Shown here: piece by piece, positions 52,240 to 60,621 of the stretch
Position numbering within the stretch: the first letter of the stretch is position 1
Layout of the letters: each line of letters starts with the position of its first letter
NCBI RefSeq assembly: GCF_001687585.2
Contig: NZ_CP016537.2
Coordinates: forward strand, 2,204,001 to 2,268,000
Origin: Planococcus halocryophilus
Lineage (GTDB): Bacteria; Bacillota; Bacilli; Bacillales_A; Planococcaceae
Direction of reading: 5' to 3'
Length of the DNA stretch: 64,000 bases
Program-made: the position numbers and the translations under genes
The notes under the pieces: model-generated
What the model saw: the letters and a program-made list of their open reading frames with translations, nothing else
What the model was told of the DNA's origin: nothing
Database searches by the model: none

Positions 52240-52904
52240 TTTTCCTCACTTTCTGCCCCAACCAATGCTGTGCCAATTCGGACAAAACTAGCTCCTTCTT
52301 GAGCAGCAATTAAGTAGTCGTTAGACATGCCCATCGAACATTCTGTGCATGGTGCATGTGCCCAATTTTTCTCAGACACTTGAAGTTGGAGTGATTTTAA
52401 CCCTTTAAATGCTTCACGGATTACACTTTCATCGGACGTATTTGGTGCCATTGTCATCAATCCGACCACTTTTATTTTGTCATAAGCTTTGAGTGATTCG
52501 ATAAAGTTTATTGTATCTTCAGGTCCTATACCACTTTTTGACTCTTCTCCCGACACATTTACTTGAACAAAACAGTTTACAGGTCGAGTTGCACGCTTTT
52601 GAATTTCTTTGGCCAAACTTAATCGATCTAATGAATGTAAATAATCGATTTCATTAATAACATCTTTTACTTTTCTCGTTTGTAGATTGCCTATATAGTG
52701 CCAAGACACATTTTCGTCAATTGCTTCAAGTTTTCGGGATAATCCTTCTGGACGGTTTTCACCTAGATGCTGAACTCCTGCTTGAATCGCTTCTTTCGTG
52801 CGTTCTATGCCAACTTGTTTTGTTACAGCAATAATCTTTATCGTGTCATTTACAGCAGATAATTGTTCAGAAATCTCTTCAAATATAGGTTTAATCGGTT
52901 TCAT
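52236..52904 (-). CDS. ylmE: YggS family pyridoxal phosphate homeostasis protein (YlmE)
   Basis: A PLP-binding protein of the YggS/PROSC family that buffers cellular PLP. The cofactor lysine lies in IIAVTKQV near residue 28, and HYIGNLQTRKV and MGMSNDYLIA are hallmarks. The length is 222 aa. No good ribosome site is seen. It starts a transcript from the promoter at 52938-52966. ylmD, usually upstream, is absent. Confidence 0.93.
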   Translation of the reverse strand: MKPIKPIFEEISEQLSAVNDTIKIIAVTKQVGIERTKEAIQAGVQHLGENRPEGLSRKLEAIDENVSWHYIGNLQTRKVKDVINEIDYLHSLDRLSLAKEIQKRATRPVNCFVQVNVSGEESKSGIGPEDTINFIESLKAYDKIKVVGLMTMAPNTSDESVIREAFKGLKSLQLQVSEKNWAHAPCTECSMGMSNDYLIAAQEGASFVRIGTALVGAESEEK

Positions 52905-52937
52905 TTAGTCACAACTTTTCTTATAGAAGTCCAATAT

Positions 52938-52966
52938 ATTGTACCAAGTTTTAATTGATTTATCAA
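52938..52966 (-). promoter_or_regulatory. Promoter of the ylmE-sepF-ylmG unit
   Basis: TTGATA (52961-52966) and TACAAT (52938-52943), 17 bases apart on the minus strand, between the ftsZ terminator and ylmE. Both hexamers match the sigma-A consensus at five of six positions. Confidence 0.8.
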
Positions 52967-52983
52967 TTAAGCTCTTTCTCTAT

Positions 52984-53014
52984 AAAAAAACAGCTGCCCA
53001 ACCGGCAGCTGTTT
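52984..53014 (-). terminator. ftsZ terminator
   Basis: An 11-bp perfect stem AAACAGCTGCC/GGCAGCTGTTT (53004-53014 with 52988-52998) with a 5-base loop and a T7 tail on the minus strand, 3 bases after the ftsZ stop. Confidence 0.92.
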
Positions 53015-53017
53015 GGA

Positions 53018-54211
53018 TTAACGTCTCTTTTGACGATTGCGTAAGAAAGTCGGAATATCTAGTGCATCGTCGCTATGTTTTTCTTGTCTTTGTGGTTCTT
53101 GGTTATAATAAGGTGGCTGCTCTTCACGACGTTGCTCGTCGCGACGTTGATCTTCACGGCGCGCATCACGAATCGATGGCGCTGGAGCCTGTTGTTGAAT
53201 CGACTGGACACGGTTTGAATTCAATCCAGATCCTCTTGGCGTTCTTGGTTGAAGTTGTTCTTCATTAAAGCCAGTCGCGATAACTGTCACGATAATTTCA
53301 TCTTTCAAGTTATCGTTAATAACAGAACCGAAAATCATGTTAACTTCTTCATCAGAAGCCGATGCTACAATATCAGCTGCTTCTTGAACTTCATAAAGGC
53401 TAAGGTTAGATCCGCCTGTAATGTTCATTAAGACACCTTTTGCACCGTCAACTGAAACTTCAAGCAATGGACTTGAAACAGCTTTTTTAGCCGCTTCAGA
53501 CGCGCGATTTTCTCCTGAAGATACACCGATACCCATTAATGCAGAACCTTTGTTAGACATAATAGTTTTAACGTCGGCGAAATCCAAGTTGATCAATCCA
53601 GGAACAGCGATCAAGTCAGAGATCCCTGATACACCTTGACGTAAAACATTATCCGCTTCGCGGAATGCTTCAAGCATTGGTGTATTTTTGTCGACAATTT
53701 CAAGTAAACGATCGTTTGGAATAACAATCAACGTGTCAACTGATTCTTTCATCGTTGCAATACCACCGATTGCTTGTGTTGAACGTTTACGGCCTTCGAA
53801 AGTAAATGGACGCGTAACAACACCAACAGTCAATGCGCCAAGTTCTTTAGCGATTCCAGCAATAACAGGTGCTGCACCCGTACCTGTTCCGCCACCCATT
53901 CCTGCAGTTACGAATACCATGTCTGCTCCGCGTAAAGCTTCTTCGATTTGTTCTTTGCTTTCTTCTGCTGCTTTTTTACCAACATCAGGGTTCGCTCCGG
54001 CACCAAGACCGCGTGTTAATTTACCACCAATTTGAAGGCGCACTTCTGCTTTAGATAAGTTTAAAGCTTGTGCATCTGTGTTTACTGCTATAAATTCTAC
54101 ACCTTGTACTCCATGTTCGATCATACGGTTTACGGCATTGTTACCACCGCCACCTACCCCAATAACTTTAATTACGGCCAGTGCATCAATATTTGTATCA
54201 AATTCCAACAT
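53018..54211 (-). CDS. ftsZ: Cell division protein FtsZ
   Basis: Tubulin-like GTPase that forms the Z-ring. [11 protein letters not shown], the tubulin signature [11 protein letters not shown] and the T7 synergy loop [10 protein letters not shown] are intact. A disordered linker (about 320-380) rich in Arg, Gln and Glu precedes the C-terminal peptide [17 protein letters not shown], which binds FtsA and SepF. The length is 397 aa, 15 more than B. subtilis, mostly in the linker. GGAGG precedes the ATG. Confidence 0.98.
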   Translation of the reverse strand: MLEFDTNIDALAVIKVIGVGGGGNNAVNRMIEHGVQGVEFIAVNTDAQALNLSKAEVRLQIGGKLTRGLGAGANPDVGKKAAEESKEQIEEALRGADMVFVTAGMGGGTGTGAAPVIAGIAKELGALTVGVVTRPFTFEGRKRSTQAIGGIATMKESVDTLIVIPNDRLLEIVDKNTPMLEAFREADNVLRQGVSGISDLIAVPGLINLDFADVKTIMSNKGSALMGIGVSSGENRASEAAKKAVSSPLLEVSVDGAKGVLMNITGGSNLSLYEVQEAADIVASASDEEVNMIFGSVINDNLKDEIIVTVIATGFNEEQLQPRTPRGSGLNSNRVQSIQQQAPAPSIRDARREDQRRDEQRREEQPPYYNQEPQRQEKHSDDALDIPTFLRNRQKRR

Positions 54212-54270
54212 TCTTTTTCCTCCTAAGATTGCTTAGCTTTTATAGTTGCAAGCTAGATGCAACATTGATT

Positions 54271-55554
54271 TTATTCAAAGAATCGATCAAACATCTTTTT
54301 GGCTTTCGTTACGACACCTTCAGAGTTTTGTTTTGGCTGCTTTTGCTTTTTAGGTTGTTGCACTTCTTGCTGTTCAGCTTTCGCAGCTCCGGCAACAGCT
54401 CCACCATTTCCAATACGACCATAAAAGACATCTTCCATGTATGCATATTGAATTAAGCCAACTGCTGTCGTGTACTGTGGTTCTCGAACGCCAATAAATT
54501 CTGGTGTGAATAAACGAACTCGAGTTTGCAGGATATTACGTGCAAGTTCTGGCAGTCCATCCAATTTAGCCATGCCGCCTGTTAAAACGACTCCTCCTGG
54601 CAAGTCTTGAACGCCCAAGCGGTAAAACTCATCTAAAATCAGTTCGAAAAGTTCTTCCAGGCGAACTCCGATTATTTCAGATATGTATTTTTGATTATAC
54701 TGTTCTGTTGAATCAGATCCAATAACTGGGACTTCAAAAACTTCATCTTCTGAAGCATCTTCGAAAAACGCATGACCATATTCAAGTTTAATTTTTTCAG
54801 CTTGATCTGTCGGTGTCTTTAAAATGATGGACAAATCTTTTGTAACGTGGTCTCCTCCAACCGGAATTACGGAAGAAGCAGTCAAGTGGCCTTCTTGAAA
54901 GATGGAAATAGAAGTAGATCCTCCACCGATATCGATACACGCTGTGCCATGATTTTTCTCATCTTCAGTTAATGCATAACTTCCTGCTGCAAGCGGCTGG
55001 ACATAAATATCACGAATTTCAAGTCCTGCTCTTTCTACACAGCGAAGTACATTGTGTAAAATAGTTTTTGAAGTTGTCACCATTGTACCATCCATTTCAA
55101 GGCGGATACCAATCATGCCCCGTGGATCTTTAATTTCACCTAGATGATCCACAATGTATTGTTCAGGAATGATGTTGACTAACTCCCGTTCTGGGGGAAT
55201 CGACATAACTTGTGCCGCTTCTAATACACGATCCAAGTCTTCATCGGTAATTTCACGATTTTCACTGTTTACTGCAACAATCCCTTTAACAGGTTGTAAT
55301 ACTGCCTTATTTGCTGGAATTCCTAATACCACTTCGTGAATCGATTTGCCGATCATGCGCTCTGCCTGATCGACAGCTTTTTTAATGGACTGCACCGTTG
55401 CATCTATGTCAACAATCGCACCTTTTTTAATCCCATTAGATTTTACATTTCCGACACCGATTACGTTCAATGACTTGTTAGCCATTTCTCCGATTAAAAC
55501 TTTAACGGATGACGAACCGATATCTAAACTTACATATAATTCTGATTGACTCAA
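54271..55554 (-). CDS. ftsA: Cell division protein FtsA
   Basis: Actin-like ATPase that tethers FtsZ to the membrane. SLDIGSSSVKVLIGE (phosphate 1), CIDIGGGSTSISIF (phosphate 2) and VLTGGMAKLDGL (adenosine) are visible. The C-terminal amphipathic helix VVTKAKKMFDRFFE follows a Gln/Lys-rich linker. The length is 427 aa. The start is a TTG with AAGGAGGTG 8 bases upstream. It lies 59 bases before ftsZ. Confidence 0.97.
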   Translation of the reverse strand: MSQSELYVSLDIGSSSVKVLIGEMANKSLNVIGVGNVKSNGIKKGAIVDIDATVQSIKKAVDQAERMIGKSIHEVVLGIPANKAVLQPVKGIVAVNSENREITDEDLDRVLEAAQVMSIPPERELVNIIPEQYIVDHLGEIKDPRGMIGIRLEMDGTMVTTSKTILHNVLRCVERAGLEIRDIYVQPLAAGSYALTEDEKNHGTACIDIGGGSTSISIFQEGHLTASSVIPVGGDHVTKDLSIILKTPTDQAEKIKLEYGHAFFEDASEDEVFEVPVIGSDSTEQYNQKYISEIIGVRLEELFELILDEFYRLGVQDLPGGVVLTGGMAKLDGLPELARNILQTRVRLFTPEFIGVREPQYTTAVGLIQYAYMEDVFYGRIGNGGAVAGAAKAEQQEVQQPKKQKQPKQNSEGVVTKAKKMFDRFFE

Positions 55555-55589
55555 TTCGTGGCACCTCCTTATTAAACTGCTGTACTTAT

Positions 55590-55618
55590 ATTCTATTGCA
55601 TATCGTGCACCTTGTCTA
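55590..55618 (-). promoter_or_regulatory. ftsAZ promoter
   Basis: TAGACA (55613-55618) and TAGAAT (55590-55595), 17 bases apart on the minus strand, each five of six to consensus, 35 bases upstream of the ftsA start in the 102-base gap after sbp. Confidence 0.75.
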
Positions 55619-55656
55619 AGAAAATCGCAAAACTTAAATAAATTTCCTTGAATTAT

Positions 55657-56019
55657 TCAAATTGTTTCTCTAACTTCTTTTTTTTCAGCCCATTTTGCTA
55701 AAATAATGCGTCGAATGACTGCAATATTTTGAAATAGCCGAACACCAAATGCGAAAATTGCAGCTAAATACAAATCGACTCCTAAGTGAACACCGAGAAA
55801 AGCAAGACCAGCAGCTAATGCAATGTTGAAAAAGAACCCAGAAACAAACACTTTATCATCATACACTTGCTGTAAATGAGCACGTATTCCGCCAAATAGT
55901 GTATCAAGAGACGCTAATACGGCTATGGATAAATAATTGGCATATTCTGGAGGTATTTGCATATCCGTCAGAAGACCAAGAGAAATACCGAGTAATAAAC
56001 CTAAAATGGATAGCCACAT
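55657..56019 (-). CDS. sbp: Small basic membrane protein (DUF1290, Sbp)
   Basis: A 120-residue membrane protein with three or four helices and the conserved YLSIAVLASLDTLFGGIRA segment. The function is unknown; it lies between the DUF881 genes and ftsA as in B. subtilis. GAGGGGG, formed partly by the end of ylxX, precedes the ATG. Confidence 0.9.
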   Translation of the reverse strand: MWLSILGLLLGISLGLLTDMQIPPEYANYLSIAVLASLDTLFGGIRAHLQQVYDDKVFVSGFFFNIALAAGLAFLGVHLGVDLYLAAIFAFGVRLFQNIAVIRRIILAKWAEKKEVRETI

Positions 56020-56021
56020 CG

Positions 56022-56738
56022 CTATTCCCCCTCTATTGCCTGTAAATATTTGGTGTCTATAGTACCATCATATGCTTCGATCACCATATCGCTTTGTGGC
56101 ACTGAAACCGTTAGTGACATATTATCGATATAAAAATCATCTAGAATACGTGATGCCAATAAATGATTATACAGCTTTTCTGAGTCATCAACCGACTTTG
56201 AAATAATTTTTATTGAAAATGGGGGTGTTTCAACCGGTTTGGCATTTACTGATGTCTGACCGTTTATGTCTCGTATCGAAGTCGTGTTAATGATTCGTTT
56301 TCCATCTATCGATACGTAGAGAGCATCATACCGATTGATTTCATTGACGAGTCGAATTAGTAAGTCTGGTGAAATTCCTTCGATTTCCAATCCTAACGCA
56401 ACCGCTTCCATCGATGGCTCAACTAAAACCTCAAAACCAGGTCCAGTCGTTTCTGTTAAGCCAACAGCATTTCTTAGTTCTCCAGCGGTTTCACGTAATG
56501 CTTGTTCAGGGCTTTCATCTGCTGCTGTATTGTATTTGTCTAATGTTTCATCAAGAGTACCTATTTCTGAAAGTAGTTGTGAATGCAACTTTTTTTCTCT
56601 CGATAACTCTTGCCTTACTTCCCATACATCTCGCGTATCGCGTCTGTCAGGTTCATTGATTGTATTATATTGTATGGCGGTCATTAAGCCGATTAAAAAC
56701 AGTATCGCCGTAAATCGAGTAAAAATCTTTTTCTTCAC
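56022..56738 (-). CDS. ylxX: DUF881 family protein (YlxX)
   Basis: A 238-residue membrane-anchored protein. One N-terminal helix (FTRFTAILFLIGLMTAI) is followed by a coiled coil (about 40-75) and a DUF881 domain with TGPGFEVLVEP, LVNEINRYDALYVSIDGKRI and NGQTSVNA-type segments. The role is unknown; conserved placement suggests envelope or division work. The start is a GTG after AAGGAGGG. Confidence 0.87.
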   Translation of the reverse strand: MKKKIFTRFTAILFLIGLMTAIQYNTINEPDRRDTRDVWEVRQELSREKKLHSQLLSEIGTLDETLDKYNTAADESPEQALRETAGELRNAVGLTETTGPGFEVLVEPSMEAVALGLEIEGISPDLLIRLVNEINRYDALYVSIDGKRIINTTSIRDINGQTSVNAKPVETPPFSIKIISKSVDDSEKLYNHLLASRILDDFYIDNMSLTVSVPQSDMVIEAYDGTIDTKYLQAIEGE

Positions 56739-56754
56739 AAAATTCCCTCCTTAC

Positions 56755-57480
56755 TCATGATTCCGTAAGTAAAGCAGGCATTTTGATGATTAACCCCTCA
56801 TCCAATGTAACGATAATATTATCATTTACTAATTGATCCATAATTCCTCCGCTTAATTTCATTGAAGAAGACAATACTTTAGGCTCCCCGATTGCTTCAA
56901 TCACAAAAGGAGCTGGATATTGTACGCCGTCTACAGTAATAACCGGGCCGGTACAAACAATATAAGAATTGGCGTGAATGCGCTGACCGTTAATTGAAAT
57001 CGCTTCTGCACCCGAAATATACAATTCATTAATCACTTGGAAAACATGACTTTCATGAACAATGTAATCATTAGGGTTCACCGAGTTAGGGTTGTAATCA
57101 CCATCTTTTAGCGTTACTTTTAAGCCACTTCCTTGAACCGGCACGACACCTAGATATCTTCGGAGTTCTTCTGCTTCTTTCGCATATTCCGTATAGCGGT
57201 TTTCTCCATCCGCAAAGGATTTTTCATACTCCTGAACTTCGCTTTGCTTTTCTTGCAATTCATCTCGTAAGGCTTTATTGCGCTCTTGCTGATTAATTAA
57301 CTCTTTCCGATACCGTTCTTCTTGTTCAAAAAAGGCACCACCCGTATAGCCTTCCGTCTCTTTGTTGGCGTTGGAAAGACTATAGGAATAGGCCATGATA
57401 AATCCAAGAACTAAGAATACCAATGAAAAGACAATTGATTTACTAATATTTTTGCGGCTATTCCTCTTCGGCGGTTTCAT
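56755..57480 (-). CDS. ylxW: DUF881 family protein (YlxW)
   Basis: A paralogue of the next gene, 241 aa. A basic N-terminus and one membrane helix (SIVFSLVFLVLGFIMAYSYS) precede a coiled coil (about 55-100) and the DUF881 domain with VQGSGLKVTLKDG and AEAISINGQRI. I choose the ATG at 57480 with GGAGG upstream, giving a 23-base overlap with divIB. A start at 57552 would place 24 more residues inside divIB. Confidence 0.87.
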   Translation of the reverse strand: MKPPKRNSRKNISKSIVFSLVFLVLGFIMAYSYSLSNANKETEGYTGGAFFEQEERYRKELINQQERNKALRDELQEKQSEVQEYEKSFADGENRYTEYAKEAEELRRYLGVVPVQGSGLKVTLKDGDYNPNSVNPNDYIVHESHVFQVINELYISGAEAISINGQRIHANSYIVCTGPVITVDGVQYPAPFVIEAIGEPKVLSSSMKLSGGIMDQLVNDNIIVTLDEGLIIKMPALLTES

Positions 57481-58243
57481 CTTCCGGAGCCTCCTCTGCA
57501 AAACCATAAGCATCTGCATAAGAGCGGAAATATATTCCGACTTCCATATCAATTATCCCTTTTTGATCTTCCTCTAGTTGCGCGATAACAGATGGATAAT
57601 AATTTATCTTCTCAGCCAATGTACTTAGTATTCCATGAATTTCGTTTCCGTCATTCATATACAAAGTAACAAAATCTGCATCTTTTTCTTTAGAATCTAA
57701 AATGATTTGAGAAATCAATTGTAGAACTTCCGGATTTATCTCCGCTAATTGATCTATCAACTTCCCTCTTTTTTTCTCGTCATCAAAATTCGAATAAATT
57801 GGACCATCGATAACCGTGACTGGCTGCTTTAGCGCTAGATTATTTGATAAAACGATCTGGTAACTGTTGCCACGGTCTAAATATCCCATTTGAACATATT
57901 CTTTTAGATCAATTTCAACGCCGGTCAACCAATTCCTTTTGACCGATGCTTTTTCCACCCATTCCAACTTTTCGAGCTGTTGCGCAACAGCTCGCGTATC
58001 GAAAGACCACATTGAATCACCGATTACTAATCCACTTGCTGCCTGATAGCTTTTCTGATTAAAAAGAACAGCACCTTCTATAGTGATGGTCTGAATTTCA
58101 CTGTACTTCGACTGGCTGTATAAAAGTACGGCAAGCAAAGTGAGAAAAATGAGCAACAGCGCCACGAACTTGCGATTGGTTCTTTTTTTCCGTCGATCGC
58201 GGAGCGATGGGATGCGTTCTTCGATGTCAATCACTTTGTCCAT
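57458..58243 (-). CDS. divIB: Cell division protein DivIB/FtsQ
   Basis: Bitopic membrane protein of the divisome that binds DivIC and FtsL. It has a basic cytoplasmic tail, one membrane helix (about residues 27-45) and an outer POTRA domain (TITIEGAVLFNQKSYQAASG). The beta domain and an acidic tail (PEDETAEEE) follow. The length is 261 aa. AAGGGG precedes the ATG. In B. subtilis murB lies before it; here murD does. Confidence 0.94.
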   Translation of the reverse strand: MDKVIDIEERIPSLRDRRKKRTNRKFVALLLIFLTLLAVLLYSQSKYSEIQTITIEGAVLFNQKSYQAASGLVIGDSMWSFDTRAVAQQLEKLEWVEKASVKRNWLTGVEIDLKEYVQMGYLDRGNSYQIVLSNNLALKQPVTVIDGPIYSNFDDEKKRGKLIDQLAEINPEVLQLISQIILDSKEKDADFVTLYMNDGNEIHGILSTLAEKINYYPSVIAQLEEDQKGIIDMEVGIYFRSYADAYGFAEEAPEDETAEEE

Positions 58244-58262
58244 AATTGCTGCCCCTTATCTT

Positions 58263-59627
58263 TTATTCGTTTGCTTCCGTCATTTGGTGGACTGCGGAAA
58301 TGAATGCATCTCCTCGGATTTCAAAACTATCGTACTGATCCCAACTAGCACATGCGGGTGACAATAAGATGGTATCGCCATCTGCTGACGCTTGGATAGC
58401 TTTTTTGACTGCATCGTCCATTTTATCCGCTTGGATAATGGTCTGCACGCCGCTTTCTTCTGCAAATGCAGTAAATCGCTGAGCTGTCTCTCCAAAAGTC
58501 ACCAATACCTTGACGCGGTCCATAAACGGACGGATTTCATCCAATGAATGATTACGCTCTAAGCCACCAGCCAATAAAATAATATTCTCTGGAAAAGCTT
58601 CTAATGCACTTTTTGTCGCCAAAGCATTGGTGGCTTTTGAATCGTTGTAAAATTTACGGCCTTGCCATTCTTTAATAAATTGTGATCGGTGCTTTACACC
58701 TGTAAACGAAGTAAGAACGCGTATAATGGTTTCTTTTGTTCCACCTTGAATTAACGTTGCTGCTGCCGCCGCTAAAATGTTTTCTAAATTATGTTGTCCT
58801 GCCAACATGATTTTCGAACGTTCAATTAGCTTTTCACCTTGCCAATATACATAGTTATCGTCTGCGCTAACACTTTCTTCAGTTCGTCCTTTAAGTGTAA
58901 AAGGCACCAATTTCGCTTTGCAACTCTTTGCATGCTCTACTAGTAGAGGTTGGTCAGCGTTATAAATAAAATAGTCATCCGTTGTTTGGTTTGAAGTGAG
59001 CTTCATTTTAGAAGTACGGTAATCTTCGATTGTTCCATGATAATCCAAATGCGCTTCATATATGTTCGTAATAATTGCGATTGTCGGTCGGAAAGCTACC
59101 GTTCCTTTTAACTGGAAGGAAGACAATTCCGTCACAATGACATTACTTGCTTTTGCTTTTTCTGCAACGCCGCTCGCTACTGTTCCGATATTCCCAGCAA
59201 TTAATGGATTTTTATTGTCTTGGTTTAACATATGGAACAATAACGTAGTTGTCGTTGTTTTCCCGTTCGAACCGGTGATCCCAATAAATGGTGCTTCACT
59301 AATCAAATAAGCCAATTCAATTTCCGTCCATACTGGAATTTTCTTTTGCATAGCGGATTGAATTAAAATATTTGTATACGGAATACCTGGGTTTTTAACA
59401 ACCAATTCAAAACCTTCTTCTAGAAGGTCTTCTGGGTGTCTCCCGCAAATAACGGTAACCCCCATATTTAATAATTCTTGAGCTTCAGGATTCTCTTCAA
59501 AAGGCTTGGAATCATTAACAGTGACAAATGCACCTAACTTATTTAAAATTCGGGCTGCTGTAAATCCGCTTTTCGCTAATCCTAAAACCAGAACTTTCTT
59601 TTGATATAATTGTGGAGCTTCTTTCAT
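58263..59627 (-). CDS. murD: UDP-N-acetylmuramoylalanine-D-glutamate ligase
   Basis: Adds D-glutamate to the peptidoglycan precursor. The Mur-ligase ATP loop is GITGSNGKTTTTTLL near residues 117-131. YNDSKATN and LLAGGLERN are in the later domains. The length is 454 aa. Its ribosome site GGAGG is made of the last mraY codons, and its ATG touches the mraY stop. Confidence 0.97.
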   Translation of the reverse strand: MKEAPQLYQKKVLVLGLAKSGFTAARILNKLGAFVTVNDSKPFEENPEAQELLNMGVTVICGRHPEDLLEEGFELVVKNPGIPYTNILIQSAMQKKIPVWTEIELAYLISEAPFIGITGSNGKTTTTTLLFHMLNQDNKNPLIAGNIGTVASGVAEKAKASNVIVTELSSFQLKGTVAFRPTIAIITNIYEAHLDYHGTIEDYRTSKMKLTSNQTTDDYFIYNADQPLLVEHAKSCKAKLVPFTLKGRTEESVSADDNYVYWQGEKLIERSKIMLAGQHNLENILAAAAATLIQGGTKETIIRVLTSFTGVKHRSQFIKEWQGRKFYNDSKATNALATKSALEAFPENIILLAGGLERNHSLDEIRPFMDRVKVLVTFGETAQRFTAFAEESGVQTIIQADKMDDAVKKAIQASADGDTILLSPACASWDQYDSFEIRGDAFISAVHQMTEANE

Positions 59628-60596
59628 TTACATTACCTCCAAAAAGACGGCAATTGCCGCACTGATAAGACCGACTGACCAGAATACAATAACTACTTTC
59701 CATTCCGACCATCCGCTCAATTCAAAATGATGGTGAATAGGACTCATTTTAAAAATTCGTTTTTGACGCAATTTAAAACTACCAACTTGTAAAATTACTG
59801 AAGCTGTTTCTACAACAAACACAAGTCCGATTAATAGCAATAACAATTCTTGTTTTAGCAAGATTGATACCATGGCTAATGCGCCACCTAGCGCTAATGA
59901 GCCTGTATCTCCCATGAAAACTTTTGCTGGGTATTTATTGAAGATCAAGAAACCTAGCAAGCCTCCTGTTACGGAAAAAGTGAAAATTGCGATAGCCATT
60001 TCACCTTGATAAATCGCTAATACACCAAATGCCGCAAAAGCAATAGAAGCAGTACCTGCTACTAAACCATCAAGTCCATCAGTTAAGTTAACGGCATTTG
60101 AAAATCCAACTAACCAAAATATGATAAAGAACACATATAGCCATGATAACTCAATGGAAATGTTTGTAAAGGGGATATTGACCCCTGTCTCAAAGTCACT
60201 ACCACTTAACACAAAGAAGGATATAACAGCGATAATGATTTGTGCGATTAGTTTTTGTAAAGATGTTAAGCCAAGATTTCTTTTTAATACTACTTTGATA
60301 AAGTCATCCAAAAAACCGATTAATCCATAACCGAAAAGAACCAAAAGTAAAATCCATACTTTAGCGGTTAATAATCCAGCAATAAAAGTAACGACTAACA
60401 CCGTAATAATAATAGCGATTAAGAAAACAAGTCCTCCCATAGTGGGAGTGCCTGTTTTCTTCATATGTGATTCAGGTCCTTCTTCTCGGATGCTTTGTCC
60501 AAATTTCATTCTTTTTAATAACGGGATAAATACCGGCATTAGGATAACCGTTAGTAACAAAGTGATTCCGAGGCTCATTAGTGTAAAAGTACTCAT
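59628..60596 (-). CDS. mraY: Phospho-N-acetylmuramoyl-pentapeptide transferase
   Basis: Integral membrane enzyme that makes lipid I. It has ten predicted helices, NLTDGLDGLVAG with the catalytic aspartates, MGDTGSLALGG, and the cytoplasmic histidine motif PIHHHFELSGW. I choose the ATG at 60596 (322 aa; B. subtilis has 324), after AAAGGAG; an in-frame TTG or GTG at 60617 has no ribosome site. murE, its usual neighbour in B. subtilis, is absent. Confidence 0.97.
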   Translation of the reverse strand: MSTFTLMSLGITLLLTVILMPVFIPLLKRMKFGQSIREEGPESHMKKTGTPTMGGLVFLIAIIITVLVVTFIAGLLTAKVWILLLVLFGYGLIGFLDDFIKVVLKRNLGLTSLQKLIAQIIIAVISFFVLSGSDFETGVNIPFTNISIELSWLYVFFIIFWLVGFSNAVNLTDGLDGLVAGTASIAFAAFGVLAIYQGEMAIAIFTFSVTGGLLGFLIFNKYPAKVFMGDTGSLALGGALAMVSILLKQELLLLLIGLVFVVETASVILQVGSFKLRQKRIFKMSPIHHHFELSGWSEWKVVIVFWSVGLISAAIAVFLEVM

Positions 60597-60621
60597 TGGT
60601 ATAACTCCTTTAAACACAAGA

